Part shown: one piece after another, positions 7,184 through 16,435 of the stretch
How the letters are laid out: each line of letters begins with the position of its first letter
How positions within the stretch are numbered: position 1 is the first letter of the stretch
Origin: Acidobacteriota bacterium
GTDB taxonomy: Bacteria > Acidobacteriota > Vicinamibacteria > Vicinamibacterales > SCN-69-37
DNA length: 64,000 bases
Direction: 5' to 3'
Assembly: GCA_947467605.1 (NCBI GenBank)
Contig: CANIII010000006.1
Coordinates: 1-64,000, forward strand
Notes under the pieces: generated by a model
The model's input: only the letters and a program-made list of their open reading frames with translations
Database searches by the model: none
Told to the model about the DNA's origin: nothing
Translations under genes and position numbers: made by a program

Positions 7184-9252
7184 ACCACTCGCAGTCCGCG
7201 CCGTCGACGTTTCTCGAACGCGCTTCGAAGTGGACCGTGCTCGCATCCGCCTTCGCCGCGATCGCGTGCGGGGTCTGGCTCGGAGCCCGCGCGTGGGCGC
7301 CACTGTTGCCGCTCTCGATCGCCGCGTTCATCGGCGCGTTTGCCGTGGGCAAATGGCAAGGCACCCGTGTCTGGGCGCCTGCGCTGGTCTGCTCCTACAT
7401 TTTCCCGGCCGTCTTGCTGCTCACGCACGGCGAGATGGATCAGGCCTATTGGAATATCTGGATGGCCGGCGTTCTTGGTGGCATTGCGGCCACGACGAAC
7501 CTGAAGGAGTGGTCATTTCCTGAACGATGGAAGTGGCCGCTCGCGTATTGGGCGCTGGCCGTTGCGCTCGTGTGGCCGGCCGTGGTCGCGCGCGAGGCGG
7601 ATTTTTCGTGGGCGCTGATGAGTGAGTACCACATCGGCAACTCGTTCTTCGGCGGATCGCCCCCGGTGGTGTCGGTGTGGGTGCTGCAAGTCACGTTGAT
7701 TCATCTGCTCAGCCTGCTCTGGTTCGATGCGGCGTTCGCCAGTTTCCCCGTGTCGTCGCCGACGACGAGCGTGGCGCGGTTCACGCGAGATGTTGCGTGG
7801 CCGTTGGTCACGGGTTTGTTGTTCGGCTCGCTGGTCGCCATCTACCAGGGTGCGGTCGACATCACGTGGCTCAGTGGACATCAGTACGTGATCTACCGGC
7901 GCGCCACCGCGAGCCTCGATGACGGTAATGCGTTTGGCGCCGTGGCGGGCTTCTGGATGGGCGGGTTGCTGGCGCTCGCTGCCAGCGCAGAACGCACCCC
8001 GCTGCGAGTGCTGGCGGTGATCGGAGCGGGGATTGCGGGCGCTGGGCTCTGGGCGACCGGCTCGAGCAGCGCCTTGATTGCGGCCGGCATCGTTGGTGTC
8101 CTCGCGCTGTGGTACGTCGTGACTCGCCGGCGCGTGCCGGTACGTGACGTGTTGTTCATCGGGGTGCCCGCGATCGCGCTCATCGCGGCGTTCGCATTCT
8201 TTGCCGCGCGAAATTCGACCGCCAACCCCCTCGTGCGATTTATCGACCGGTTGCCAGGGCTCTCGAAGACAGAAGTTGAGGATTGGGCGGCGTTTCAGCT
8301 CTGGAATCGCTACGGGCCGTTCGGCACCGTGTCGATGAGGATGGCGCGCGACTACCCGTTGAGCGGCATCGGCGTCGGCAGTTTCAATCACATTTTCCCG
8401 GACGAGTCGTTTGCCCTTATCGGTGACCGCTCGCACCAGGACAACGCGCAAAGCTGGTATCGGCATCAGCTGGCCGAGCTCGGCTTTCTGGGCAGCCTTG
8501 GATGGATCGTGTGGCTGACGCTCTTCGCGGGGATGCTGCTGCGGTCACGCGGCAGTGACGAACACCAGTTCAGTGCGCTGATGATCAAGGGCGCACTGGT
8601 CGCCATCGGCCTGGTGTCGCTGGTCAGCATGCCGACGCAGTCGCTGCCCGTGGCCTTCACGGTGATGGTCTTTGCCTTCTGGTACCTGTTGTTGTCGCCA
8701 TCCGCCGTCGCGATCGCCACCGCTCCGGGGCTGGCGGTACGAAAAGGAATATGCGCGGCGGCGATCTGGATGCTCGCGCTCGTGATGGTGGGTGCCACCC
8801 TCTGGTCGGGCTGGCGCAGCCTGCGTCCGCCGTTCCGCGCGATCAAAGCCGACTGGACGTACCAACTGGGCATTCATCCGGTCGAGCAGGCCGACAAGGA
8901 CGGCCAGTTGCGGTGGACTGAAAGACGCGCCACCGAAGTGCTGCCCGTGAGTGGACCCTGGCTGAAATTGACTGTGGGCGGCGGCCCGGCCGACATCGCC
9001 ACACGTCCCATCCGAGTCGAGATCAAGCGATCAGGTCGCTGGATCATCGGGGTGACGCGTCAGGACCTGTCAGAGCAAACGTGGTACGTCCGTGCGCCCG
9101 AAGGGGCCAAGCGGATGATGCTGGAGTTTGAAGTGAGCCGGACGTGGCGCGCGTCCGACTTCGGAGGGAAAGACTCCCGCGAAGTCGGCATGTACATTCG
9201 CGACTGGACGTTTGTGCAGGCGCCGCCGCGTGGTGCCGTCCTGATTCAGTAA
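7180..9252 (+). CDS. O-antigen ligase/polymerase-like membrane protein (Wzy_C family)
   Basis: 690 residues. About a dozen hydrophobic segments fill the first 530 residues, then comes a soluble C-terminal region of about 140 residues rich in beta-type sequence. The periplasmic loop RDYPLSGIGVGSF followed by HQDNAQSWYRHQLAELGFLG is the signature of the Wzy_C/WaaL group, which joins polyprenyl-linked glycans to each other or to lipid A core. The C-terminal extension is unusual in length and its role is unclear. ATGA overlap couples it to the pseudopilin-like gene. A second, shorter member of the family lies at 30456-31631. Ligase versus polymerase cannot be decided from sequence. Confidence 0.75.
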   Translation: MNHSQSAPSTFLERASKWTVLASAFAAIACGVWLGARAWAPLLPLSIAAFIGAFAVGKWQGTRVWAPALVCSYIFPAVLLLTHGEMDQAYWNIWMAGVLGGIAATTNLKEWSFPERWKWPLAYWALAVALVWPAVVAREADFSWALMSEYHIGNSFFGGSPPVVSVWVLQVTLIHLLSLLWFDAAFASFPVSSPTTSVARFTRDVAWPLVTGLLFGSLVAIYQGAVDITWLSGHQYVIYRRATASLDDGNAFGAVAGFWMGGLLALAASAERTPLRVLAVIGAGIAGAGLWATGSSSALIAAGIVGVLALWYVVTRRRVPVRDVLFIGVPAIALIAAFAFFAARNSTANPLVRFIDRLPGLSKTEVEDWAAFQLWNRYGPFGTVSMRMARDYPLSGIGVGSFNHIFPDESFALIGDRSHQDNAQSWYRHQLAELGFLGSLGWIVWLTLFAGMLLRSRGSDEHQFSALMIKGALVAIGLVSLVSMPTQSLPVAFTVMVFAFWYLLLSPSAVAIATAPGLAVRKGICAAAIWMLALVMVGATLWSGWRSLRPPFRAIKADWTYQLGIHPVEQADKDGQLRWTERRATEVLPVSGPWLKLTVGGGPADIATRPIRVEIKRSGRWIIGVTRQDLSEQTWYVRAPEGAKRMMLEFEVSRTWRASDFGGKDSREVGMYIRDWTFVQAPPRGAVLIQ

Positions 9253-9269
9253 CGTCGCGTTTGCGCCGC

Positions 9270-10238
9270 TCAGTCCTTGCCGAGCCGCGAGTACTCGATC
9301 ACGCGCGTGATCATCTCTTCGAGCTGTACCTTGGGTTCGTAACCGACGAGCGCGTTGATCTTCGTCAGGTCCGGCACGCGGCGCGGCATGTCCTCGAATC
9401 CGCTGTCGAATGCGTCTTCGTACGGGATGTTGACGATCGGCGATTGGCTGCCGGTCATCTGCTTCACCTTTTCTGCCAGCGCCTGAATCGTGATCTCGTT
9501 CGAGTTACCGATGTTGAAGACTTCGCCGATCGCCTTGGGTTCGTTGGGCAGCTTCGTCAGGACGCCGATGACGTCACTGACATACGTAAAGCTGCGCGAC
9601 TGCGTGCCCGGACCGAACACCGTGATCGGAGCGCCCGAGAGCGCCTGACGCACGAACGTCGGCAACACCATGCCGTAGCGCGATGCCTGTCGTGGACCAA
9701 CCGTGTTGAAGAAACGCACGATCGTGACCGGGAGCTTTCGTTCTTTCCAGTAGGCGAGCGCCAGGAATTCGTCGATGGCCTTGCTGCAGGCGTACGCCCA
9801 GCGGTGCTTCACCGTGGCGCCCATCACCAGGTCGGCGTCTTCGCGGAACGGCACGGCCGTGTTCTTGCCGTACACCTCGGACGTCGACGCGATGACGACC
9901 ATCTTCTTCTTTTTGTTCGCGTGCTTGAGCACGACCTCGGTGCCGTGCACGTTCGTCTCGATCGTGCGCACGGGTTCTTCGACGATCAGACGCACGCCAA
10001 CCGCGGCCGCCAGGTGATAGACGATGTCGCAACGGTCGATCAGCTCGGCCAGCAGCGGTTCGTTCTCGATCGTGTCGACCGTGTAGTGGAACTTCGGGTT
10101 GCCCTTCAGGCGATCGATGTTGTCGATGGACCCGGTCGAAAGATCATCGATGGCGTAGACCTCGTGGCCCTCGGCGACAAACGCCTCCGCCAAATGTGAC
10201 CCGATGAACCCCATACCGCCGGTGATCAAAACACGCAT
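9270..10238 (-). CDS. NAD-dependent sugar epimerase/dehydratase
   Basis: 322-residue extended SDR of the UDP-glucose 4-epimerase/UDP-glucuronate decarboxylase group. GGMGFIGSH (7-15) binds NAD, STSEVYG carries the catalytic Ser/Thr, and YACSK is the YxxxK motif. FNTVGPRQ and the terminal DLTKINALVGYEPKV segment fit UDP-sugar members. It is convergent with the ligase gene, with 17 nt between stops. A GAGAGG sequence about 12 nt before the ATG may be the ribosome site. I could not choose between 4-epimerase and decarboxylase. It is not a typical HldD (ADP-heptose epimerase). Confidence 0.84.
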   Translation of the reverse strand: MRVLITGGMGFIGSHLAEAFVAEGHEVYAIDDLSTGSIDNIDRLKGNPKFHYTVDTIENEPLLAELIDRCDIVYHLAAAVGVRLIVEEPVRTIETNVHGTEVVLKHANKKKKMVVIASTSEVYGKNTAVPFREDADLVMGATVKHRWAYACSKAIDEFLALAYWKERKLPVTIVRFFNTVGPRQASRYGMVLPTFVRQALSGAPITVFGPGTQSRSFTYVSDVIGVLTKLPNEPKAIGEVFNIGNSNEITIQALAEKVKQMTGSQSPIVNIPYEDAFDSGFEDMPRRVPDLTKINALVGYEPKVQLEEMITRVIEYSRLGKD

Positions 10239-10271
10239 TCGTTCGCACCCTCTCAGAAGATCGTCTTTGGA

Positions 10272-10277
10272 AGTATA
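10272..10277 (-). promoter_or_regulatory. -10 box (TATACT) of the sugar epimerase gene
   Basis: On the minus strand TATACT lies 33 nt before the ATG of the epimerase gene, which would give a leader of about 26 nt containing the GAGAGG ribosome site. No good -35 hexamer is visible. Confidence 0.3.
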
Positions 10278-10283
10278 CCGGGA

Positions 10284-11348
10284 CTACCGCCGCGCGATCA
10301 CCGCGTAGTCCATCGCGCTGAAGAGCCGAGCGTTCAGGCGATCGGCATGCGCGTTGATGGCCTCAACGAGTGCCGCCTGCGCCGGCTCGGTCGCGCCCGC
10401 GACGTGAGGCAGGCGATCGGTGGTTTCGACAGGGGCACGAAAGCGGATATCGGCATGGCTGAATCCGCTCGCAGTCACGAGGAACTTCAGCGTGTCGGGA
10501 TGCAGCGGTCGCGCATGGGTCAGGTCGCGAATGTAGGTCTCGAAGAACGCCATCCAGCACGCCGCATTGATGGTTTCGAGCACGAGCGGGGCGCCGGGCC
10601 GCATCTTCAGGAAGGCCGTCTCCAGAAACTGCACAAGAAGGGGCGGCTCCAGATGTTCGACGACCTGCAAGGCGATCAGGCCACCGAGGCTGCCGTCCGG
10701 CATGCGGTCAAGGTAGGTCACCGCGTCCGCCGTGTGCGCATCGAGGCCGCGTTCGCGGCAGGCCGCCACCATGGCGGGATTGATATCGACACCGCGCGAC
10801 GTGATGCCGGCGGCGCGCAACAGATCGAGTAGCTCACCGCGACCGCATCCGACATCAAGGACGTCTGAGGCTCCCGCGAAGACGGCGACGTAGTCGGCCT
10901 GCCGTGCGCGAATGTCGTCCCGCGATCCGCGGAACTGATCTTCAAACCCGAGATAGGTCGCGCCGGTCACGTTGCCAGACGCGTGTCCCGTGGTGGGCGC
11001 GACGCCCGGGGCGGTGCCGGCCGTGGGCCCGGTCGATAGCGCCGCGACGCTGCGCTGCAGTTCCAACATGCGCGCGCGTCCCCGGACGATCTCGTCGCGC
11101 AGTTCGCTGCCGCCGAGAGCGCGATCCTTCGTCTCTACAAATGCGGTGACGGTCTGCAGCAACTCGATCAGGCGTTGCTGAACATGCGCCTGCTCGGGTG
11201 AGAGTGTCGGCGCGGCCGCGCGCACGGCGTCATCGAAGGCCGACAGCGCGTGGTTGTAGCGGCGATCGGCGTCCAGGCGTTCACGCTCGAGGCGTGCCGC
11301 CAGATCGTCGAGCGATCCAATCGGCGTGGGATCGGGCGAGGACGACAC
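10284..11348 (-). CDS. class I SAM-dependent methyltransferase with a coiled-coil N-terminus
   Basis: About 354 residues. The first third is charged and helical (LDDLAARLERERLDADRRYN and onward), followed by an Ala/Gly/Pro/Thr linker. A Methyltransf_11/23 domain then has VLDVGCGRGELLDLL as motif I and LQVVEHLEPP after it. The frame is open to an ATG at 11462 inside thiG; I prefer GTG at 11348, one base after the thiG stop, because the upstream residues are arginine-rich shadow sequence. O- or N-methylation of a polysaccharide is the usual role of relatives near such clusters, but the substrate is unknown. Confidence 0.72.
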   Translation of the reverse strand: MSSSPDPTPIGSLDDLAARLERERLDADRRYNHALSAFDDAVRAAAPTLSPEQAHVQQRLIELLQTVTAFVETKDRALGGSELRDEIVRGRARMLELQRSVAALSTGPTAGTAPGVAPTTGHASGNVTGATYLGFEDQFRGSRDDIRARQADYVAVFAGASDVLDVGCGRGELLDLLRAAGITSRGVDINPAMVAACRERGLDAHTADAVTYLDRMPDGSLGGLIALQVVEHLEPPLLVQFLETAFLKMRPGAPLVLETINAACWMAFFETYIRDLTHARPLHPDTLKFLVTASGFSHADIRFRAPVETTDRLPHVAGATEPAQAALVEAINAHADRLNARLFSAMDYAVIARR

Positions 11349-11349
11349 G

Positions 11350-12132
11350 TCAGCCGCGGCCGGACGCCGTAATGAGGCCGTCAACCGGACTGCTGGCCGA
11401 GGCGTACCGTTTCTTCGCAATGCGTCCGGCTTCAAACGCCAGACGACCGCCTTCCACCGCATGCCGCATCGCCGCCGCCATCTTGACCGGATCGGTCGCG
11501 CACGCGATGGCGGTGTTCATCAGCACGCCGTCTACGCCCAGTTCCATCGCGATCGCTGCGTCCGACGCCGTGCCGACGCCGGCATCCACGATCACCGGCA
11601 CGCCGGCCTGTTCCTTGATGATCGAGATGTTGTTGGGGTTCTGAATGCCGAGGCCGGATCCGATCGGTGCACCGAGCGGCATCACCGCAGCCGCGCCCGC
11701 GTCTTCGAGTTTGCGACACACGATGGGATCGTCATTCGTGTAGGGCAGGACGATGAATCCTTCCTTGACGAGGATGCGCGTCGCGACGAGCAGGGCTTCG
11801 TTGTCTGGAAAGAGCGTTTTCTCGTCGCCGAGCACTTCGAGCTTCACCCAATTCGAGAGCCCGGCTTCCTGACCGAGTCGCGCCGTGCGCACCGCGTCGT
11901 CGGCGGTGTAGCAGCCGGCGGTGTTGGGGAGGAGAAAGATCTTGGATCGATCGATCCAGTGGAGCAAGGAGGCTTCGCCCTTGGCGGCGAGGTCGACGCG
12001 ACGCACGGCGACGGTGACCATGTCGGTCCCGGAGGCTTCGTGCGCGGCCTGCATGATCGGGTGAGTGGGGTACTTGCCGGTGCCGACAACCAGCCGGGAT
12101 CGAAAGGTGCGACCGGCGATCACGAAACTCAT
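11350..12132 (-). CDS. thiG: thiazole synthase ThiG
   Basis: 260-residue TIM-barrel enzyme that condenses deoxyxylulose 5-phosphate, dehydroglycine and ThiS-bound sulfur into the thiazole phosphate of thiamine. It shows the [11 protein letters not shown] opening, LLPNTAGC (67-74), K97 in NWVKLEV as the Schiff-base lysine, the PLGAPIGSG loop, and [14 protein letters not shown] for phosphate binding. Length is normal. It follows thiS, whose product is its sulfur donor. Other thiazole genes (thiF, thiH/thiO) are not in the window. A TAAAGT box ends 7 nt before the ATG, so a separate leaderless transcript is possible. Confidence 0.95.
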   Translation of the reverse strand: MSFVIAGRTFRSRLVVGTGKYPTHPIMQAAHEASGTDMVTVAVRRVDLAAKGEASLLHWIDRSKIFLLPNTAGCYTADDAVRTARLGQEAGLSNWVKLEVLGDEKTLFPDNEALLVATRILVKEGFIVLPYTNDDPIVCRKLEDAGAAAVMPLGAPIGSGLGIQNPNNISIIKEQAGVPVIVDAGVGTASDAAIAMELGVDGVLMNTAIACATDPVKMAAAMRHAVEGGRLAFEAGRIAKKRYASASSPVDGLITASGRG

Positions 12133-12139
12133 ACGTCGA

Positions 12140-12145
12140 ACTTTA
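12140..12145 (-). promoter_or_regulatory. -10-like box 7 nt before thiG
   Basis: TAAAGT on the minus strand, separated from the thiG ATG by 7 nt. No Shine-Dalgarno sequence fits in the gap. It lies in the short thiS-thiG spacer, so thiG might also be transcribed from upstream. Confidence 0.3.
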
Positions 12146-12152
12146 TCACCCG

Positions 12153-12359
12153 CTAGCCGCCGCCGACGAAGGCGACAATCTCGATTTCGTCGCCGTCCGT
12201 GACCGGTGTGTTGGCGTAGACCGTGCGTTTGACGACGACCCGATTGCGCTCGACGGCGACCATGCGGGAGTCGAGGCCCAACTCAGTGAGCAGCGCCTGA
12301 ATGTCCAACGGGGACGACACGTCGCGGGGATCGCCATTAAGTTGAATCCGGATGGGCAC
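12153..12359 (-). CDS. thiS: sulfur carrier protein ThiS
   Basis: 68-residue beta-grasp sulfur carrier ending in VGGG, the Gly-Gly tail that is adenylated and thiocarboxylated before giving sulfur to ThiG. The fold is clear: IRIQLNGD, then [20 protein letters not shown], then [16 protein letters not shown]. The frame extends upstream to 12443, but GTG at 12359 gives the normal ThiS N-terminus and is preferred. It overlaps the end of the DUF3108 gene region (stop at 12364) without separation, which suggests one transcript DUF3108-thiS-thiG. Confidence 0.85.
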   Translation of the reverse strand: MPIRIQLNGDPRDVSSPLDIQALLTELGLDSRMVAVERNRVVVKRTVYANTPVTDGDEIEIVAFVGGG

Positions 12360-12363
12360 GCGA

Positions 12364-13128
12364 CTACTTCGCGAGGGTGAGCGTGACGGTGCCAATGGCC
12401 AACGCTGCCTCAAATCGCAGCGGCTTTCGGGCGGCGTCGTCACTGAGCCAGAACGTGAGGCGTCGGCCGCTCGTCGGCTGGCCGCGGTCGTCGAGCATGA
12501 CTGGCGTGACTTTCCATCCCGCGAGTTTGCCCTGACCGGTGGAGACGGTTTCTTTGGCGCCGAAGGTGAGCCGGAGGCGCGAGACTGTGTCGCCGTCGAT
12601 CACCGGCATCGTGAGTGTTTCGCCGGGTTTCACCGCCAGCGCGCGCAGGACGTACATCGCGCTGAGAATATCGAGCGTGTTCTTCGGCACGGTCACTTTG
12701 TGGCGCGACGTCTCTTTCATGCGCATCTCGACGTCGGCTGTGCTGTTGGGGCCGAAGCTGATGGACTTGACCCGTTCTTTGCCGCCCTCATTGCTGTAGC
12801 TGGAGGATCGGATCGACGCGAGCGTGGCGGTATCGAGCACGCTTTCGATCTTGTAGTAGAGCTTGTAGAGAGTGGCCGCGACCGAGACGGACTGCGCTTC
12901 GACCTGGAGTCCGTAGCCGGTGCGGCCGGCCGCGAGGGCCTTGCGATCCACGACGCGCAGCGTCGCGCGCCCGGCCGTGAGAAAATTCGACCAGGAGACG
13001 TCGTACGTGAGCGTCTCGCCGACCTGGAAGGGCACGCGGACGTCAGCCGCGGCTGCGTCGACGACAGGCGCGGCAGGAATCAGGCACGTCAGGGCAACGG
13101 CAGTGACGGCGCAAAGTCGAAAAATCAT
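12364..13128 (-). CDS. DUF3108 exported protein
   Basis: 254 residues with a cleavable signal peptide ([23 protein letters not shown]). The mature part matches DUF3108: [14 protein letters not shown] near the start, repeated beta-type segments, [13 protein letters not shown] in the middle, and a C-terminal AIGTVTLTL strand. Members are periplasmic or outer-membrane-associated proteins of unsettled function. The frame continues upstream to 13338 across nuoA, so I chose the ATG at 13128, which directly precedes the signal peptide. A TACACT box sits 7 nt upstream of that ATG. It is divergent from the nuo operon. Confidence 0.75.
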   Translation of the reverse strand: MIFRLCAVTAVALTCLIPAAPVVDAAAADVRVPFQVGETLTYDVSWSNFLTAGRATLRVVDRKALAAGRTGYGLQVEAQSVSVAATLYKLYYKIESVLDTATLASIRSSSYSNEGGKERVKSISFGPNSTADVEMRMKETSRHKVTVPKNTLDILSAMYVLRALAVKPGETLTMPVIDGDTVSRLRLTFGAKETVSTGQGKLAGWKVTPVMLDDRGQPTSGRRLTFWLSDDAARKPLRFEAALAIGTVTLTLAK

Positions 13129-13135
13129 GCTCTCT

Positions 13136-13141
13136 AGTGTA
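13136..13141 (-). promoter_or_regulatory. -10-like box 7 nt before the DUF3108 gene
   Basis: TACACT on the minus strand, followed by AGAGAGC and the ATG. The spacing fits a leaderless transcript. AGAGAG could alternatively be read as a very close, weak ribosome site. Confidence 0.3.
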
Positions 13142-13161
13142 ACTGCACAGCTGTTCGCGCG

Positions 13162-13190
13162 TTGACTCCGCGCGAGCGGTCCATTAGCAT
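13162..13190 (+). promoter_or_regulatory. sigma-70-type promoter of the nuo operon
   Basis: TTGACT (13162-13167) and TAGCAT (13185-13190) are separated by exactly 17 nt, which predicts a start near 13197 and a leader of about 40 nt before nuoA. The leader holds a small CTTGTT/AACAAG hairpin (13195-13215). This is the best promoter match for the whole complex I operon. Confidence 0.55.
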
Positions 13191-13237
13191 TCTCCTTGTT
13201 CGCGTGAGTAACAAGCGACGCGGACACGCCCAAATCC

Positions 13238-13606
13238 ATGCAAAGTTTTTGGCCCATCTTAGTGCTACTCGGTCTTGGCCTCGGTTTCGCCGGTGGCTCA
13301 GTCCTGCTTTCCCAATTTGTGGGTCCGCGCAAACCCACGCCCGAGAAATCGGCGCCGTACGAGTGTGGTGTGCCGCCAGTCGGCGACGCGCGCGAGCGGC
13401 AGTCGGTGAAGTTCTATCTCGTCGCGATGATCTTCTTGCTCTTCGATATTGAAGTGGCCTTCCTGTATCCCTGGGCCATCGCGTTTCGCACGCTGGCGTG
13501 GACAGGTTTTTTCCAGATCGTGACGTTCTTCTTGCTGCTGGTCACCGGGTATATCTACGTGTGGCGCAAGGGCGTCTTTGACTGGAGCGGAGAGAGACAC
13601 CGGTAA
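13238..13606 (+). CDS. nuoA: NADH-quinone oxidoreductase subunit A
   Basis: 122-residue membrane subunit of complex I with three transmembrane helices. The conserved PYECGV segment sits in the loop after helix 1, and the [15 protein letters not shown] segment in helix 2 carries the family's acidic residues. Normal length. There is no obvious ribosome site. It is first in the operon and shares one base with nuoB (TAATG). Confidence 0.93.
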   Translation: MQSFWPILVLLGLGLGFAGGSVLLSQFVGPRKPTPEKSAPYECGVPPVGDARERQSVKFYLVAMIFLLFDIEVAFLYPWAIAFRTLAWTGFFQIVTFFLLLVTGYIYVWRKGVFDWSGERHR

Positions 13607-14070
13607 TGGCCGAGATCGAAATCCCCGTTTTGACGACCACCGTCGAGAAGATGGTCCAGTGGGCCCGGCGCTCGGCGATCTGGCCCGTGACCTTCGGCCT
13701 CGCGTGCTGCGCCATCGAGATGATGGCGATGGCGGCCGCGCGCTACGACATCGCGCGATTTGGCGCGGAAGTGTTTCGCGGTTCTCCACGCCAGGCGGAC
13801 CTGATGATCGTGGCCGGCCGCCTGTCCCGCAAGATGGCGCCCGTTATGCGCCGCGTGTACGACCAGATGCCCGAGCCCAAGTGGGTGATCTCGATGGGCG
13901 CCTGTGCGAGCTGCGGCGGCGTGTTCGACAACTACTCGATCGTGCAGGGCGTGGATCAGGTCGTCCCGGTTGACGTGTTTGTGCCGGGGTGCCCGCCGCG
14001 TCCGGAAGCGCTCATTTACGGCATCGTGCAGCTCCAGCGGAAGATCGACAAGTCGCGGATGTCCGCATGA
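13606..14070 (+). CDS. nuoB: NADH-quinone oxidoreductase subunit B
   Basis: 154-residue peripheral-arm subunit carrying cluster N2, the last iron-sulfur centre before quinone. The ligand pattern is complete: the CC pair C34-C35 in [11 protein letters not shown], a cysteine in [10 protein letters not shown], and one in [11 protein letters not shown]. Length is typical. Start and stop overlap both neighbours (TAATG before, ATGA after). Confidence 0.95.
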   Translation: MAEIEIPVLTTTVEKMVQWARRSAIWPVTFGLACCAIEMMAMAAARYDIARFGAEVFRGSPRQADLMIVAGRLSRKMAPVMRRVYDQMPEPKWVISMGACASCGGVFDNYSIVQGVDQVVPVDVFVPGCPPRPEALIYGIVQLQRKIDKSRMSA

Positions 14071-14675
14071 GCGAGATCGATTTTTCGTTCCTCGATCTCG
14101 TGCGTCAGGCGGTGCCTGGTGCGACCATCGACACGGGTGACAGCCGCGACATGGCGTCGGCCTTCGTCGATCGCGAGCACCTGGTGGACGTGTGCCGGAC
14201 GTTGCGCGATCACGCCGATCTGCAGTTTGCCTTTCTCGCGGATCTCACCGCGGTTGACCGTCTCCCGTCATCGCCGCGCTTTGAAGTGGTCTATCAGCTC
14301 GCCTGTCTCGGTCCGGCGTTCGGCACCGGCGTGGCGCGCCGTTTCCGTCTCAAAGTGCGGTTGATGAACGACGACGCGCGTCTGCCGACGGTGAGTGGGA
14401 TCTGGCCCGCGGCCGATTGGGCCGAGCGAGAAGTGTTCGACCTGTTCGGGATTGATTTCACCGGCCATCCGGATTTGCGCCGTGTGTTGCTGCCGGACGA
14501 CTGGGAAGGTCATCCGCTGCGCAAGGATCACCCCGTGCAGATTCGCAAGGACACGTCGTCGTGGTCGCCGATGCAGCTCACCGAAGCGGAGTTCACAGCG
14601 AACATGAAGGCCGCGCGTGAGCATGCGGCTCGTGCCGCGCGAGCGATCGTGGGGCAGCGCGGGCAGGGTGACTGA
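14067..14675 (+). CDS. nuoC: NADH-quinone oxidoreductase subunit C
   Basis: 202-residue 30-kDa-type subunit of the peripheral arm. The signature [19 protein letters not shown] is present, followed by [22 protein letters not shown] chose the ATG at 14067 because it overlaps the nuoB stop; the open frame begins at 13989. It is separate from nuoD, unlike the NuoCD fusion of enterobacteria. Its last codons overlap the embedded gmhA gene by 8 nt. Confidence 0.92.
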   Translation: MSEIDFSFLDLVRQAVPGATIDTGDSRDMASAFVDREHLVDVCRTLRDHADLQFAFLADLTAVDRLPSSPRFEVVYQLACLGPAFGTGVARRFRLKVRLMNDDARLPTVSGIWPAADWAEREVFDLFGIDFTGHPDLRRVLLPDDWEGHPLRKDHPVQIRKDTSSWSPMQLTEAEFTANMKAAREHAARAARAIVGQRGQGD

Positions 14676-15240
14676 GCGACACGCGATTGTCGCGGCGTTT
14701 GACGCGACGGCCGCACTGCATCGGGAGTGGGCCAGCGCACACGCGGATGTGTTGGCGCGCGCGGCGGCCCTGATGATCGCGGCGCTCGCGCAGGGCGGCC
14801 GGGTCTTGAGCTTTGGGAATGGCGGGAGTGCGACGGACGCGCAGCATCTCGCCGCGGAGTTGGTGGGCCGGTTTCAGATGGAACGACGCGCGTGGCCCGC
14901 GCTGGCACTGACAGCGGACTCGGCGATTGTGACCGCCCTGTCCAACGATTACGGGTACGACGCGGTGTTTGTTCGTCAGGTGCAGGCGCACGGACGACCG
15001 GGCGATGTGGCGGTGGGCATCACGACGAGTGGCGCATCGGCCAACGTAACGCGAGGGTTGATCGAGGCGCGGTCCTTGGGGCTGCACACGATTGTCCTGA
15101 CCGGGAAGGACGGCGGCGAGGCCGGACGGGTTGCGGATGTGCACCTGAATGTGCCGTCCAACAGCACGGCCCGCGTGCAGGAAGTGCACCGGACGATTGT
15201 GCATGTGATGTGTGAACTGATCGACAAAGGGCTCCAGTAG
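14668..15240 (+). CDS. gmhA: phosphoheptose isomerase (sedoheptulose 7-phosphate isomerase), inside the nuo operon
   Basis: 190-residue SIS-domain isomerase making D-glycero-D-manno-heptose 7-phosphate, the first ADP-heptose step. It shows [19 protein letters not shown] with the active-site Glu, [20 protein letters not shown], and [15 protein letters not shown] with the catalytic His. The frame extends to 14617, but GTG at 14668 removes a nuoC-shadow leader and overlaps nuoC by 8 nt. It ends exactly one base before the nuoD ATG, so it is fully embedded between two complex I genes. Its pathway partners gmhB (67) and the heptose kinase (29485) are far away. Confidence 0.88.
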   Translation: MTERHAIVAAFDATAALHREWASAHADVLARAAALMIAALAQGGRVLSFGNGGSATDAQHLAAELVGRFQMERRAWPALALTADSAIVTALSNDYGYDAVFVRQVQAHGRPGDVAVGITTSGASANVTRGLIEARSLGLHTIVLTGKDGGEAGRVADVHLNVPSNSTARVQEVHRTIVHVMCELIDKGLQ

Positions 15241-16425
15241 ATGGCGACGCGCACAGAAACTTTGACGGTGAACATGGGGCCGCAGCACCCGAGCACGCAC
15301 GGCGTGCTCCGGGTCGTGCTGGAACTCGATGGCGAAACCGTCGTGTCCGCAGACCCGTCGATCGGGTTCCTGCACACCGGCATTGAGAAGACGGCGGAAC
15401 AGAAGAAGTGGCAGCAGATCGTCCCGCTCGTCGAGCGCATGGACTATCTCGGGCCGCAGTCCAACAGCTTGGGTTTTTGTCTCTCGGCGGAACGCCTGCT
15501 GGGGATTGAAGACGCGATTCCGGAGCGCGTGCAATACATCCGCGTGCTGATTGCGGAGTTGCAGCGGCTGAGCAGCCATCTGGTCTGGTTTGCGACTCAC
15601 GCCATGGATATCGGCGCGGTCTCGGTGATGATGTGGGCGTTTCGCGAACGCGAGCAGTTGCTCAACATCAACGAGATGGTGGCCGGCTTCCGTATGTTCC
15701 CGAGCTACTTCCGCATCGGCGGCCTGCGTGAAGACCTGCCGCGCGGCTACAAAGAGGTCGTGAAGGCGTTTCTTGAGAAGATGCCAGGCAAGATCGACGA
15801 ATACGAGTCGATGCTCACCAAGAACCAGATCTGGATTAAGCGCACGAAAGAGATCGGGTATCTGACGAAGGAACAGACGCTGGCACTGGGTCTGGCCGGG
15901 CCGATGTTGCGCGCCGTGGGCGTGCCGTACGACGTGCGCAAGACGTTCCCATATTCGAAGTACGAGACGTTTGAGTTCGACGTGCCGACGCGCACCGAGG
16001 GCGACGTGTTCGCGCGCTACCAGGTGCGCATGGACGAAATGCGGCAGAGCGTGCGGATCGGGCTCCAGGCGCTTGAGCGCATCTCGCCGAGCGGTGCGTA
16101 TGACTGCGGCGACTACCGCATCGTGCCGCCGCCGAAGGACCGCGTCTACACCGAGATGGAAGCTCTCATCCAGCACTTCCTGATTTACTCGCAGGGTTTC
16201 AACGTGCCGAAGGGCGATGCCTACGTGCCGATCGAAGGCCCGCGCGGCGAACAAGGCTTCTATCTGGTGTCGGACGGCACCAATCGGCCGGTGCGCGTGA
16301 AGTCGCGCCCGCCGTCGTTCTATGCCATTCAGGCACTGGCGCCGATGGTGGTCAACGGCTTGATCGCGGACGTCGTTGCCGTGATCGGCTCGACCGACAT
16401 CGTCCTCGGGGACGCAGATCGATGA
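15241..16425 (+). CDS. nuoD: NADH-quinone oxidoreductase subunit D
   Basis: 394-residue 49-kDa-type subunit that forms the quinone pocket with NuoB. It shows NMGPQHPSTHGVLR (quinone-site His), GFLHTGIEKTAE, the MDYLGPQSNS segment, and a C-terminal SFYAIQALAPMVVNGLIADVVAVIGSTDIVLGD. Length is normal for the unfused form. It starts directly after gmhA, so translation is probably coupled to that gene rather than to nuoC. Confidence 0.96.
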   Translation: MATRTETLTVNMGPQHPSTHGVLRVVLELDGETVVSADPSIGFLHTGIEKTAEQKKWQQIVPLVERMDYLGPQSNSLGFCLSAERLLGIEDAIPERVQYIRVLIAELQRLSSHLVWFATHAMDIGAVSVMMWAFREREQLLNINEMVAGFRMFPSYFRIGGLREDLPRGYKEVVKAFLEKMPGKIDEYESMLTKNQIWIKRTKEIGYLTKEQTLALGLAGPMLRAVGVPYDVRKTFPYSKYETFEFDVPTRTEGDVFARYQVRMDEMRQSVRIGLQALERISPSGAYDCGDYRIVPPPKDRVYTEMEALIQHFLIYSQGFNVPKGDAYVPIEGPRGEQGFYLVSDGTNRPVRVKSRPPSFYAIQALAPMVVNGLIADVVAVIGSTDIVLGDADR

Positions 16426-16435
16426 GGAAAGCACG

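Noticed and set aside
9144-10199. 351-codon plus-strand frame over the sugar epimerase
   Set aside because: The minus-strand frame encodes a complete SDR enzyme with NAD and YxxxK motifs. The plus frame has none.
9270-10238. Sugar epimerase gene as hldD (ADP-heptose epimerase)
   Set aside because: Length and motifs (STSEVYG, FNTVGPRQ) fit UDP-sugar epimerase/decarboxylase relatives better, and no heptose gene adjoins it.
14593-16434. 613-codon open frame antisense to gmhA, nuoD and part of nuoC
   Set aside because: Arg/His-rich, no domain, fully covered by well-supported complex I genes. A shadow of GC-rich codon use.
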